Source: a virus. From it: a DNA stretch of 64,000 nucleotides. A program made the translations under genes and the position numbers. Of this stretch, positions 17,369 through 25,695 are shown in pieces. The DNA lies in IMG/VR virus record IMGVR_UViG_3300025732_000002, positions 1 through 64,000 of that record; one strand, written 5' to 3'. The notes below the pieces were generated by a model. The model was given only the letters and a program-made list of their open reading frames with translations, was not told where the DNA came from and did no database searches. Positions within the stretch are counted from its first letter, which is position 1. Each line of letters starts with the position of its first letter.

Positions 17369-17383
17369 TCAAGGAGATAGAGC

Positions 17384-18160
17384 ATGGCAATCACAGTAAG
17401 CGGAACGTCAATTACGTTCAATGATGCGACCGTACAGACTACTGCGGCTACGTCAACTGCAACCTCGTCAGGTGCTACTTTTCAGGCTTTTTACACAAGC
17501 GGCACGTTTACTGTCCCAACGGGTATTACAAAAATACAGGTTGCGGTATTTGGTGGTGGTGGCGGTGGTGCAGGGGGGTCTGGCGGGTATGCCGGTACTG
17601 GAAGCGCATATATATCCGGTCTTACTCCTGGGGCAACTATTTCAGTTACTGTTGGTAGTGGCGGTAACGGCGGGGTGACTGGTAGTACTTCTGGGGCAAC
17701 AGGAGGTACGTCTTCTTTTGGTACATATATATCCTGCACTGGAGGTGGCGGGGGCGGCTACATCACCAATGGAGCAGACGGTACTGCTACATTTTCTGGT
17801 GTGTCTTTAATTACAGGAAGAAATATTCTCTACAATAGTTTAATTGGTGGTGGAGCAACCGGTAGCCAGGGTACCTCTAACCCTTGTGCTGGTGGTGTTC
17901 CTGGCAATGGTGGCGGCGGTGGCGTTGGTGGTGGTGGTGGCGGTGGTGGACAGCCTGGTGGTTACCCGGCAGGCAGTGGTGGTGCTTCATTTGGCCCAGG
18001 CTCTACTGGGTCTAACGGGATCGTTGGCGGTGCTGGTGGGGCTGGTGGGGCTGGCGGTGGAAACGGCGGTGCGTCTAATGGTGGAACAGGGGGCGCAGCT
18101 GGTGGTAGTGGCGGTGGCGGTGGGGGCGGTGGCGGTGGCGGCGTGTTTGTTATGTATTAA
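17384..18160 (+). CDS. Glycine-rich fibre tip/adhesin (258 aa)
   Basis: An N-terminal segment FYTSGTFTVPTGITKIQVAV leads into glycine-rich runs ending in a stretch of 11 Gly and VFVMY. Poly-glycine segments of this type form packed polyglycine-II helices in tip adhesins such as gp38 of Salmonella phage S16. The variable glycine-rich loops would bind receptors. The comparison is by composition only. Confidence 0.75.
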   Translation: MAITVSGTSITFNDATVQTTAATSTATSSGATFQAFYTSGTFTVPTGITKIQVAVFGGGGGGAGGSGGYAGTGSAYISGLTPGATISVTVGSGGNGGVTGSTSGATGGTSSFGTYISCTGGGGGGYITNGADGTATFSGVSLITGRNILYNSLIGGGATGSQGTSNPCAGGVPGNGGGGGVGGGGGGGGQPGGYPAGSGGASFGPGSTGSNGIVGGAGGAGGAGGGNGGASNGGTGGAAGGSGGGGGGGGGGGVFVMY

Positions 18161-18169
18161 GGAGAAAAA

Positions 18170-18463
18170 ATGAAAAAAGCATTGATTGACCCAGCAACGC
18201 AAGTACAAGAGATAACGGGTTGGACGTTAAATCCAGACTCATCCGGTCCTAAATATCTTCCCGTACTGGTCACCATACCCAATTCGGCTCGTGTTGCGGA
18301 GGTAATCGACCAAGCGTTTGAGGTTGCCCCGCCGTTGTTTTGGGTGGATTGTGCGGACGATGTTGTCGCGGATCAGTGGTATTACGATACTGCAACGCAG
18401 CAAATTATTGTCGTGCCACCTCCTGCTCCCTACCCCGGAACAACCGGGACTCAGACCGTATGA
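18170..18463 (+). CDS. Small protein after fibre tip (97 aa)
   Basis: Strong AAGGAG before the ATG, and the stop overlaps the cupin gene (ATGA). A soluble alpha/beta protein with WYYDTATQQIIVVPPPAP near the C terminus. No membrane segment. It may assist fibre assembly; not recognised. Confidence 0.65.
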   Translation: MKKALIDPATQVQEITGWTLNPDSSGPKYLPVLVTIPNSARVAEVIDQAFEVAPPLFWVDCADDVVADQWYYDTATQQIIVVPPPAPYPGTTGTQTV

Positions 18464-18738
18464 GGCAGATAACCCCGTACCACAATTTTGTGTATGCGGG
18501 GGCTGTGTTTAATGTCTATCACGCAGACAAGGGTGATGGGCTTCCAATGCACCAGCACTCTTTCAACCACGCAAATGTGTGCCAGGCAGGTTCCTGTGTT
18601 ATCCGCGTTAAGGGCAAAGAGATCGTGATGAATGCGGAAACCCAGCCGCTTGACCTTCCCGCCAACATCTTGCACGAGATCGAGGCGCTTGAGGACGGCA
18701 CGGTGTTTGTGAACATCTTCAAAGAGGGTCTCTACTAA
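18460..18738 (+). CDS. Cupin-fold protein (92 aa)
   Basis: The single-domain beta-barrel pattern GDGLPMHQHSFNHANVCQAG, then IVMNAETQPLDLPANILHEI carries the His residues expected of a cupin metal site (H-x-H, then H near 68). Cupins range from isomerases and dioxygenases to simple binding proteins, so the reaction cannot be told. Its place among fibre genes and near the oxygenase hints at modification of fibre or host glycans, which is speculative. Confidence 0.75.
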   Translation: MRQITPYHNFVYAGAVFNVYHADKGDGLPMHQHSFNHANVCQAGSCVIRVKGKEIVMNAETQPLDLPANILHEIEALEDGTVFVNIFKEGLY

Positions 18739-18739
18739 T

Positions 18740-19294
18740 GTGGACCCTGTCACTGCGTTCACGATGGTCTCTGGCGCTATCTCTGGTGTCAGAAAGCTGT
18801 GTGCGCTGGTCAAGGAAGCTCAAGCAGCTGGCAAAGAAGTAGCAGACCTGACGAGCCAAGTCACCCACCATGTAGGAAAGGTACTTGAGCACACGCAGAC
18901 GTTAAAGAAGGCGGAGCTAGAGGTCAAGAAGAACCCACCCAAGGACAAGTCCTTGCAGGTTCTGGCGTTTGAGGAGGTGGCTCGCAAGATGGAGCTGAAG
19001 CAGCAGTATGAGCAGCTTCGCAACATGATCATCTACGAGCTAGGATTGCCAGGTGGGTTCTGGGCTGACTTTGAGCAGACGCTGTTCAGGCTGGAGCAAG
19101 AACATGAAAGGGATTTAGAACTAGCCGAGCAGATGCAAAGGGAGCTGGAATGGCAACGCAGGGTCAAGCTAGATCAAATGCAAGAGGTGGCCCTGGAGGT
19201 GGTAATCGTTCTGGTAATGCTGGCGTATCTGGTCGCTCTAATCTGGTCAGTGATGTTGCACCAGAAGAACCGATTGGGGGTTTGGTTGGTATGA
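18740..19294 (+). CDS. Coiled-coil protein with C-terminal membrane anchor (184 aa)
   Basis: GTG start at 18740 right after the cupin stop. The first 135 residues are charged amphipathic helix (EAQAAGKEVADLTSQV, then KKAELEVKKN). A single membrane helix of about 22 residues lies near residues 150-173, followed by a short basic tail. A role in lysis or virion assembly next to holin and endolysin is plausible. Confidence 0.7.
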   Translation: MDPVTAFTMVSGAISGVRKLCALVKEAQAAGKEVADLTSQVTHHVGKVLEHTQTLKKAELEVKKNPPKDKSLQVLAFEEVARKMELKQQYEQLRNMIIYELGLPGGFWADFEQTLFRLEQEHERDLELAEQMQRELEWQRRVKLDQMQEVALEVVIVLVMLAYLVALIWSVMLHQKNRLGVWLV

Positions 19295-19437
19295 CGATCA
19301 TGGCGTTTCTGTTCGCCATCATGTTGCCGGTGATGATGTTTATGTACATCGACATGCACAAGCTCAGGTTGGAGAACGAGCGGATCACGCAGAAAATCGG
19401 CAAGTACCGACAACTGATTGAAAGGTGCGACAGGTGA
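19291..19437 (+). CDS. Short membrane protein (48 aa)
   Basis: I use the ATG at 19291 because it overlaps the previous stop (ATGA). A longer form starting at 19150 has a good AAGGGAG site but would overlap the preceding gene by 145 bases. The product is one membrane helix (residues 2-20) and a basic amphipathic helix. Possible lysis accessory protein such as an inner-membrane spanin part, not proven. Confidence 0.55.
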   Translation: MTIMAFLFAIMLPVMMFMYIDMHKLRLENERITQKIGKYRQLIERCDR

Positions 19438-20048
19438 GCGAGCAGGACAAAACGCTGGGAGTGTTAGATCGCATACTGACGTATGTGGATAGTCCGTTCA
19501 AGCTCATCGCCCTCTTGGTCATGTTCGTCTTTGGGTTCTGCGCTTGGTTTGTTTACAGCAACCAAGAGCTGCTGGTTGGGGCCTACAAAGAAAGCCAGAA
19601 GCTACCCAGCATCAATGAGTCCCGGGCGGACGACGCCGCAGCAATCCTCTTCAAGTACGGTGGTGCACAGACTGTGGCCATCTTCAAGGTAAACCCGTTA
19701 TTTGGCACCCGGGTCTTGTACCGGGCGTATACAAAGGAAGGGCGCGACAAGCGCATGGAGGGCATCGATGTCGGTCTCTTTACCCAGAATCCCAACAATA
19801 ACGCAGACGTTGTCAAACTTATGGCAGGAGAGACGCCATGCAGTGATTACGCAAAGCCACAAAGCGAAGTCGGCCTGTGGTACGTCGAGGCTGGTGTCAC
19901 CTACGGTTGTCGTATCTCTGTACCACCCGACGCAACACGTTTCATCGGTCAAATTACCGTCGGGTACAAAGATCGACCTGAGAGCGTAGAGGACGCCCAG
20001 TCCATGCTGCTCATCGCTTCATCAATGTTAACCAAAAAGAGTTACTAA
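19434..20048 (+). CDS. Membrane-anchored protein with outer domain (204 aa)
   Basis: GTG start overlapping the previous stop (GTGA). One N-terminal membrane helix near residues 24-46 is followed by about 150 residues that would lie in the periplasm and contain two Cys (CSDYAKP, YGCRISV) that could form a disulphide. The setting directly before holin and endolysin suggests a lysis regulator or spanin-like part. It is not recognised as a known family. Confidence 0.7.
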   Translation: MSEQDKTLGVLDRILTYVDSPFKLIALLVMFVFGFCAWFVYSNQELLVGAYKESQKLPSINESRADDAAAILFKYGGAQTVAIFKVNPLFGTRVLYRAYTKEGRDKRMEGIDVGLFTQNPNNNADVVKLMAGETPCSDYAKPQSEVGLWYVEAGVTYGCRISVPPDATRFIGQITVGYKDRPESVEDAQSMLLIASSMLTKKSY

Positions 20049-20563
20049 TGCTGACACTATTTTCTACCCTGATCTCCTTCCTGATGGGAGGCCTGCCCAA
20101 GATTCTGGACTTCTTCCAAGACCGCAGCGACAAGAAGCATGAGCTGGAGCTGGCCCAGATGCAGATCGCCCGGGAGCTTGAGATGCGCAAGCTGGGGTTT
20201 GAGGCCCAGGAGCGGGTTGAGAACATACACACCCAGCAGCTTGAGATTGAGACCAAGTCCAACGAAAAGGTCTCCATGATTGCCGCCCAGCAAGCTGAGA
20301 TGCAGGCCATCTACGCCCATGACACGGCTTTAAACGAGGGCACTAGCCAGTGGATGAAAAACTTCCGGGCCAGCGTGCGCCCAGCTATTACCTATGGTTT
20401 CTTCTTCCTGCTGGTTGGTATTGACTGCGCCTTGGTTTACCACGGCCTAAGCACCGGCGTTGGGTTCCAAGACATGGCCGACCAGTTGTGGGATGACGAG
20501 ACCCAGGCGCTCTTTGCCAGCATTATTGCGTTCCACTTTGGCGGTCGGGCATTCGGCAAATGA
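20048..20563 (+). CDS. Holin, GTA/3TM-type (171 aa)
   Basis: A coiled-coil middle (residues about 25-95) lies between an N-terminal hydrophobic segment and a C-terminal part with RPAITYGFFFLLVGI and LWDDETQALFASIIAFHFGG, the signature of the three-helix holins first named in gene-transfer agents. Holins make inner-membrane holes that release the endolysin. The endolysin gene follows with a four-base overlap. Confidence 0.8.
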   Translation: MLTLFSTLISFLMGGLPKILDFFQDRSDKKHELELAQMQIARELEMRKLGFEAQERVENIHTQQLEIETKSNEKVSMIAAQQAEMQAIYAHDTALNEGTSQWMKNFRASVRPAITYGFFFLLVGIDCALVYHGLSTGVGFQDMADQLWDDETQALFASIIAFHFGGRAFGK

Positions 20564-21036
20564 ACGTCAGCCCCAAAGCTGTGGCCATGATCAAGCACCA
20601 TGAGGGTGTAAGACAAAAGCCTTACCGTTGCCCAGCCAAGCTCTGGACAATCGGCGTTGGACATGTGTTGTACCCGGAGCAGGGGAAGTTGCCCATTGAC
20701 CAGCGGGATGGGTTTGCCTTGAAGATCGAGGACTTCAGAACGTTTGAAATGGACGAGATCGATGGAATACTTCGCGCAGATCTGGCTCGCTTTGAGCGAG
20801 GGGTTCACACCTACATCACTGCTCCTCTTACACAAGGCATGTTTGACGCTCTTGTGTCTTTCAGTTTTAACGTCGGTCTTGGAACACTCCAGCGTTCGAC
20901 GCTTCGTCAGAAGCTCAATCGGGGGGACAAAGAAGGCGCAGGACAGGAACTATTGAAGTACTGCATGGCTGGTGGCAAAATACTGAAAGGGTTACAAAAA
21001 CGTCGACTCGACGAGCACGCCCTGTTCATGTCGTAG
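20560..21036 (+). CDS. Endolysin, GH24 lysozyme with E-C-T triad (158 aa)
   Basis: T4-lysozyme-type muramidase. The catalytic region HHEGVRQKPYRCPAKLWTIG gives E15, C24 and T30 in the spacing of T4 E11-D20-T26, so the usual Asp is replaced by Cys, a natural E-C-T variant known in other GH24 endolysins. FNVGLGTLQRSTLRQKLNRG and the length are normal for the family. No signal peptide, so holin-dependent release is expected. Confidence 0.92.
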   Translation: MNVSPKAVAMIKHHEGVRQKPYRCPAKLWTIGVGHVLYPEQGKLPIDQRDGFALKIEDFRTFEMDEIDGILRADLARFERGVHTYITAPLTQGMFDALVSFSFNVGLGTLQRSTLRQKLNRGDKEGAGQELLKYCMAGGKILKGLQKRRLDEHALFMS

Positions 21037-21044
21037 GAGTCCAG

Positions 21045-23219
21045 ATGCCCTTACAGAAACTTCAGTTCCGACCGGGTGTCAACCGGGAATCAACCACGTT
21101 GGCCAACGAGGGCGGTTGGTTTGAGTCCGACAAGGTGCGCTTCCGTTCCGGCTACCCCGAGAAGATTGGTGGCTGGGTCAAGGATGCTGGCGTAGTTACC
21201 GAGCCCGCCGTGCCGCCTACCGGTATGTTCTGGGGTATCTGCCGATCCATGTGGAACTGGGTGTCCCTGAACGGGTTCAACCTGCTGAGCCTTGCGACAA
21301 ACTCAAAACTCTATATCCAGAACGGGACTGGCGGGGACATCAACGATGTGACGCCGCTTCGGGCCACCACGGTGGCAGGCCAGGTAACCTTTGCCGCTAC
21401 GTCTGGCTCAACCACAATTGTTGTCACTAACTCAGGCTGGGGCGGCAACACGGGTGACTTCGTGACGTTCACCGGGGCGGTATCGCTGGGCGGCAATATC
21501 ACGGCAGCCGTCCTCAACAGTGAGTTTCAGGTAACCTATCTTTCTCCCAGCACCTACAGTATTACAGCCAGCGTTGCAGCTAATGCCAGCGACGTTGGAA
21601 ACGGCGGATCGCTTACGATTGCGTACTACCAGATTGCTACGGGCCCCAGTGTGTTTGGCGCCGTTAACGGTTGGGGTGCTGGTACGTGGGGCGGTGTTGT
21701 GGCTGCACCCGGCACAAACACAGGCTGGGGTGATGAAGCTGCGTCTGGGATCAGTGTTCAGTTGCGCACATGGAGCCAGTCTAATTTTGGCCAAGACCTG
21801 ATCGCCAACCCGCGTGGCGGCCCAATCTACTACTGGGCGTTCAATACTGTTGTGCCCACGCAGTTTAACCGGGCTGTGCCGCTCACCCAGCAGACGGTGA
21901 CTTTTAGCATTGGGGCTTCTGAGGTTACGCTGGCTAGTTATCTGGCTGAGGGCACAGGCGTTTACTTCACGACAAACGGAACGCTTCCGACTGGGGTAAC
22001 CGCAAACACCACGTACTATCTAGTAGAAACCGCTACCCCGCTGGTCTACACACTATCGTCTACCGTGGATTTACTTACGCCGGTTGTTATGAGCGGCACA
22101 ACTGGCGGCACTTCGCTGATGTTTGTGGCTGATGCGCCGGTCGTTTGTAACTACGTCATGGTGTCTGACGCTTCTCGCTTTATCTTGGCGTTTGGCGTTA
22201 ACGACTACGGATCGACCGCGCAAGACCCGATGCTAGTGCGCTGGTCCGACCAAGAAAGCCCCAATGTGTGGACGCCGTCCATTACCAACCAAGCGGGTAG
22301 CTATCGACTGAGCCGGGGGTCGCAAATTATTACGGCCATTCAGACTCGTCAGGAAGTGTTGGTGTTGACCGATGCAGCCATTTATTCCATGCAGTATCTT
22401 GGAGCCCCGTACGTCTGGGGTGTTCAAATCATGGGAGACAACATCTCTATCCTGGGCCCCAACTGCGTTGCTACAGTCAACAACATTACGTACTGGATGG
22501 GTGTCGACAAGTTCTACATGTACTCCGGTCGAGTGGAAACCCTTCCATGCACCTTGCGTCAGTACGTCTATGACGACATCAATACCACGCAGGGCTTCCA
22601 GGCGTTTGCCGGAACCAATGAGGGTTACAACGAAATCTGGTGGTTTTATTGCTCTGCTTCTTCTTCCACGATAGACAAGTACGTTGTCTACAACTACCTG
22701 GAGCGCACTTGGTATTACGGCACGCTGGCTCGCAGTTCTTGGCTAGATAGCCCGCTGCGCTCGCAGCCGATGGCCACTCCCTACGCTGGGTCAAACGGCC
22801 AGCTGGTGTACCACGAAACCGGCAACGACGACGGCACGACTAATCCCGCTTCGCCTATCACTGCCTACGTGCAGTCCTCGGACTTTGATATTGGCGACGG
22901 CCACAACTTTGGTTTTGTGTGGCGCATGATCCCCGACATCACGTTTGATGGCTCGAACGTCAACAAACCCCAGGCCAACTTTACTGTGCGCCCACGGCAG
23001 TTCCCCGGCACCAACTACGGCACGTCGGACAACCCGGCGGTCAAGAGCACGCAGAACTACGCGGGCCAGCAGTCCTACAACGTGCAGCAGTTCACCGAGC
23101 AGGTTTATGTCCGTCTGCGTGGTCGTCAGATGGCGTTTCGCGTGGAGTCCACTGAACTTGGTGTGGCCTGGCAGCTGGGAACCCCGCGTATGGATGTGCG
23201 CCCGGATGGTCGTCGATGA
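21045..23219 (+). CDS. Large tail/neck structural protein (724 aa)
   Basis: Starts PLQKLQFRPGVNRESTTLAN, then GWFESDKVRFRSGYPEKIGG, a strongly conserved opening of a large beta-rich tail protein of environmental podovirus-like phages, possibly equivalent to the P22 gp10 tail hub (low-confidence analogy). A repetitive beta insertion occupies about residues 100-200 and a second about 285-355. The C-terminal half has RLSRGSQIITAIQTRQEVLV and many Trp/Tyr, typical of propeller-like folds. Confidence 0.75.
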   Translation: MPLQKLQFRPGVNRESTTLANEGGWFESDKVRFRSGYPEKIGGWVKDAGVVTEPAVPPTGMFWGICRSMWNWVSLNGFNLLSLATNSKLYIQNGTGGDINDVTPLRATTVAGQVTFAATSGSTTIVVTNSGWGGNTGDFVTFTGAVSLGGNITAAVLNSEFQVTYLSPSTYSITASVAANASDVGNGGSLTIAYYQIATGPSVFGAVNGWGAGTWGGVVAAPGTNTGWGDEAASGISVQLRTWSQSNFGQDLIANPRGGPIYYWAFNTVVPTQFNRAVPLTQQTVTFSIGASEVTLASYLAEGTGVYFTTNGTLPTGVTANTTYYLVETATPLVYTLSSTVDLLTPVVMSGTTGGTSLMFVADAPVVCNYVMVSDASRFILAFGVNDYGSTAQDPMLVRWSDQESPNVWTPSITNQAGSYRLSRGSQIITAIQTRQEVLVLTDAAIYSMQYLGAPYVWGVQIMGDNISILGPNCVATVNNITYWMGVDKFYMYSGRVETLPCTLRQYVYDDINTTQGFQAFAGTNEGYNEIWWFYCSASSSTIDKYVVYNYLERTWYYGTLARSSWLDSPLRSQPMATPYAGSNGQLVYHETGNDDGTTNPASPITAYVQSSDFDIGDGHNFGFVWRMIPDITFDGSNVNKPQANFTVRPRQFPGTNYGTSDNPAVKSTQNYAGQQSYNVQQFTEQVYVRLRGRQMAFRVESTELGVAWQLGTPRMDVRPDGRR

Positions 23220-23890
23220 GCAACTTGTTTGTTTATACCGAGCAAGACCTCAACAGGTTCGTTGCTCCGCGTCTGGCAGCCGCCCCGGTCGAGTACGACC
23301 AGCGGTTTATGGATCAGTACACCAACATCCTGCGCCTGTACTTCAATCAACTGGACAGCTTTAACAGCCAGCTGCGTACAACCGCATTGTCCCCCATCAA
23401 TGATGGGTCGGCCATTTATTTCCCCAACGGGGCGTTTTCATCTTCGGCTTCACAAACGGCAGCCAGCACCACAGCGGCTTACGATATTACGTTTACTGAC
23501 ACCGACGCGTCTAACTACGTTTCGTTGGTAAGCGGGTATCAAGTAACTACTGCCAAAGCGGGGCGGTATAACTTTCAGTACAGTATTCAGTGCGCCAACC
23601 TGGCCAACTCCACGGAATCCATCGACGTTTGGTTTCTTTATAACGGCACCAACATACCGCGCTCCAACACCCGGATTGGTATGGCCGCCCGTAAGAACCC
23701 AGCAACGCCGTTCTATGCGGTAGGTACGGTGAACTTGCTTGTTGATATGGCCGCAGGGGACAACGTCAGCTTACAGTGGCACACCACAAATACTGACGCA
23801 TTTATCCAGTCAGAGCCCGTGGCGGCTACCCCTACACGCCCGGCAATACCGTCCGTGATCTTCACGGCGACGTTTGTGTCGAAGATCTGA
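23216..23890 (+). CDS. Tail protein with C1q/TNF-like C terminus (224 aa)
   Basis: Starts at an ATGA overlap. Residues 1-60 form an N-terminal helix region (YTEQDLNRFVAPRL, RLYFNQLDSFNSQL). Residues about 75-224 form a jelly-roll with AKAGRYNFQYSIQ and GDNVSLQWHTTNTDAF, like the trimeric C1q/TNF fold seen in phage fibres and tail tips. It may be a tail spike or needle tip. Function inferred from fold and order. Confidence 0.7.
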   Translation: MSNLFVYTEQDLNRFVAPRLAAAPVEYDQRFMDQYTNILRLYFNQLDSFNSQLRTTALSPINDGSAIYFPNGAFSSSASQTAASTTAAYDITFTDTDASNYVSLVSGYQVTTAKAGRYNFQYSIQCANLANSTESIDVWFLYNGTNIPRSNTRIGMAARKNPATPFYAVGTVNLLVDMAAGDNVSLQWHTTNTDAFIQSEPVAATPTRPAIPSVIFTATFVSKI

Positions 23891-23926
23891 AAATGGTACG
23901 ATTTGACAACTTTTTAGGAGAACACC

Positions 23927-25285
23927 ATGGCTGGTGGTGGAGTTGGTGAAGCCGCCCTAGCGGCAGAAGCATTAGGCGCAGCAGAGGTTGCCGGAACTGC
24001 TGCAGGTGCTGGTGGTTTTCTTGAAGGCATGGCAGGAGTCTCTGCGCTTGAGGGCGCTGGCGTTGCCGGTCTTGGTCTTGGCACTGGTGCGGGGCTCACT
24101 ACGGGCGCTGGTTTGGCCGGTGGCTTGGGGGCTTTATCCCCCGCTTTTCAAACTGCCCTTGCAGAAACTGCTGTAGTCAATCCCGAGATTGCAGCTCAAT
24201 TTGCGCAAGCGGCTAATGCGGGCGCTGTTCCTTCTGCCTCTTCCATTCTTGGCGCTGGGCAGATGGGCGATCCAGCCCTGATACAGGCCGCCCAAGGTGC
24301 TGGCAACGTTGCCAGTCAAGGATTGCAGGCTGGTAACTTTGCTCAGCAAATTCCTGCTCAATATCAAACCGCCATGAGTCAGCTCGCGCAGGGCGCCGGG
24401 CAATATCCGGGGACGCAACTGGCATCTCTTGGAAATGCGGGCGTTTCTGATGCTCTGGCCCGTGGTGTTGCTGGTCCTGGTGAAGCGGGATGGGGTATGG
24501 ATCTTGGGGCTGCAGAAGTTCCATTTACGCCAGGAGATCCAAGAGCCGCTATTCCGCCAGTAGAGGGTATGCTTGATGCGGCAACCGGGAGAATTCCAGA
24601 AACGCCCGGCATTATGAACCTGCTTTCCAGGGGCTATGATGCTTGGAAAAACTCAGATCCTTTTATAAAGTACGGTAGTGCTGGATTGGCTGCTGCAAAA
24701 TATCTTGGCAAGCCAACTGCTGCTTATGCGCCTCCCGGATACTCCGGTCCTTTATCTAAGTTTACGTACAACCCCAATACGTACACCCCTTATACGTACA
24801 AACCCTATGCTGCTGGCGGTCCGGTGGAAGAAATGTCTCGCGAGAACGCGTTGGGTGCCAACACCGGCTACCCCCAGGCAGACATTCGACAAGGGGCCTA
24901 CGCTACGCCCTGGCAGACCCCCGTGTCCCGCAATGTTGTGGCAGGAGCTGATGACGCTAATGTGGACATGATGACGGGCGCCGAGCGCATGGCAGGTGGC
25001 GGCATTGCCAACCTGGGCGGCTACTCTGATGGCGGACGTCTGCTCAAAGGCCCGGGTGACGGTATGTCGGACAACATCCCCGCTACTATCTCTGGCAAAC
25101 AGCCTGCCCGCCTAGCTGACGGTGAGTTTGTTGTGCCGGCCGACGTAGTCTCTGGCCTTGGCAACGGCTCCACTGACGCAGGCGCCAAGCACCTGTACAG
25201 CATGATGGACAAGGTTCGTAAAGCCAGAACAGGAACAAAGAAGCAGGGTAGAGAGATTAACCCTCGTAAATATCTACCTGCTTAA
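23927..25285 (+). CDS. Ala/Gly-rich virion protein with GDGMSDNIPA motif (452 aa)
   Basis: AGGAG before the ATG. The first 200 residues are Ala/Gly rich with hydrophobic helices. The C-terminal 110 residues carry MAGGGIANLGGYSDGG, GPGDGMSDNIPATISGKQPA, RLADGEFVVPADVVSGLGNG and MMDKVRKARTG, a conserved end of ejected or internal virion proteins in marine and freshwater phages. One copy of the dispersed palindrome falls inside. Likely an internal virion protein. Confidence 0.75.
   Translation: MAGGGVGEAALAAEALGAAEVAGTAAGAGGFLEGMAGVSALEGAGVAGLGLGTGAGLTTGAGLAGGLGALSPAFQTALAETAVVNPEIAAQFAQAANAGAVPSASSILGAGQMGDPALIQAAQGAGNVASQGLQAGNFAQQIPAQYQTAMSQLAQGAGQYPGTQLASLGNAGVSDALARGVAGPGEAGWGMDLGAAEVPFTPGDPRAAIPPVEGMLDAATGRIPETPGIMNLLSRGYDAWKNSDPFIKYGSAGLAAAKYLGKPTAAYAPPGYSGPLSKFTYNPNTYTPYTYKPYAAGGPVEEMSRENALGANTGYPQADIRQGAYATPWQTPVSRNVVAGADDANVDMMTGAERMAGGGIANLGGYSDGGRLLKGPGDGMSDNIPATISGKQPARLADGEFVVPADVVSGLGNGSTDAGAKHLYSMMDKVRKARTGTKKQGREINPRKYLPA
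24301..24314. repeat. Palindrome copy 3
   Basis: Inside the 23927 virion gene, read as GNVAS. Confidence 0.8.
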
Positions 25286-25287
25286 AC

Positions 25288-25695
25288 ATGCCGCTTCACC
25301 AAGTACTACCTATTCATCTGCCGAAGGTGTGGCCAATTGCAGCCCCACTGTTGCAAAAGGCGATTGATATAGATCCTGAAGCAATCACGATTGAACAGGT
25401 GGAGTACTCGGTTCGGACTGGCAAGACATTTTTGCTGGTTTGGGAAGAGCTGGAAGTCGGGATAACGGGTGCTGCGACAGTTGACTTTATTGACTATCCG
25501 CGTGAACGGGTAGCCCATGTGAATTTGATGGGCGGCAAGGGGATAGTCAGGCAGCACATTTTTGAGCATGCCAAAGAATGGATGAAGGCATATGGGGCTA
25601 CCAAGGCGCAATGCTGGTGTCGCGATGAGCTAGTCCCGATGTACAAAAAGATGGGTATGGAAGAAACCCATCATGTGATGAGGATCAAATTATGA
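25288..25695 (+). CDS. GNAT-like phage protein (135 aa)
   Basis: An alpha/beta protein with LPKVWPIAAPLLQKAIDIDP, FLLVWEELEVGITGAATVDF, HVNLMGGKG and a C-terminal KAYGATKAQCWCRDELVPMY, resembling the small GNAT-fold proteins found among the internal virion genes of podoviruses. The acetyl-CoA-binding loop is not clear, so enzymatic activity is doubtful. It overlaps the next gene by four bases. Confidence 0.65.
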   Translation: MPLHQVLPIHLPKVWPIAAPLLQKAIDIDPEAITIEQVEYSVRTGKTFLLVWEELEVGITGAATVDFIDYPRERVAHVNLMGGKGIVRQHIFEHAKEWMKAYGATKAQCWCRDELVPMYKKMGMEETHHVMRIKL

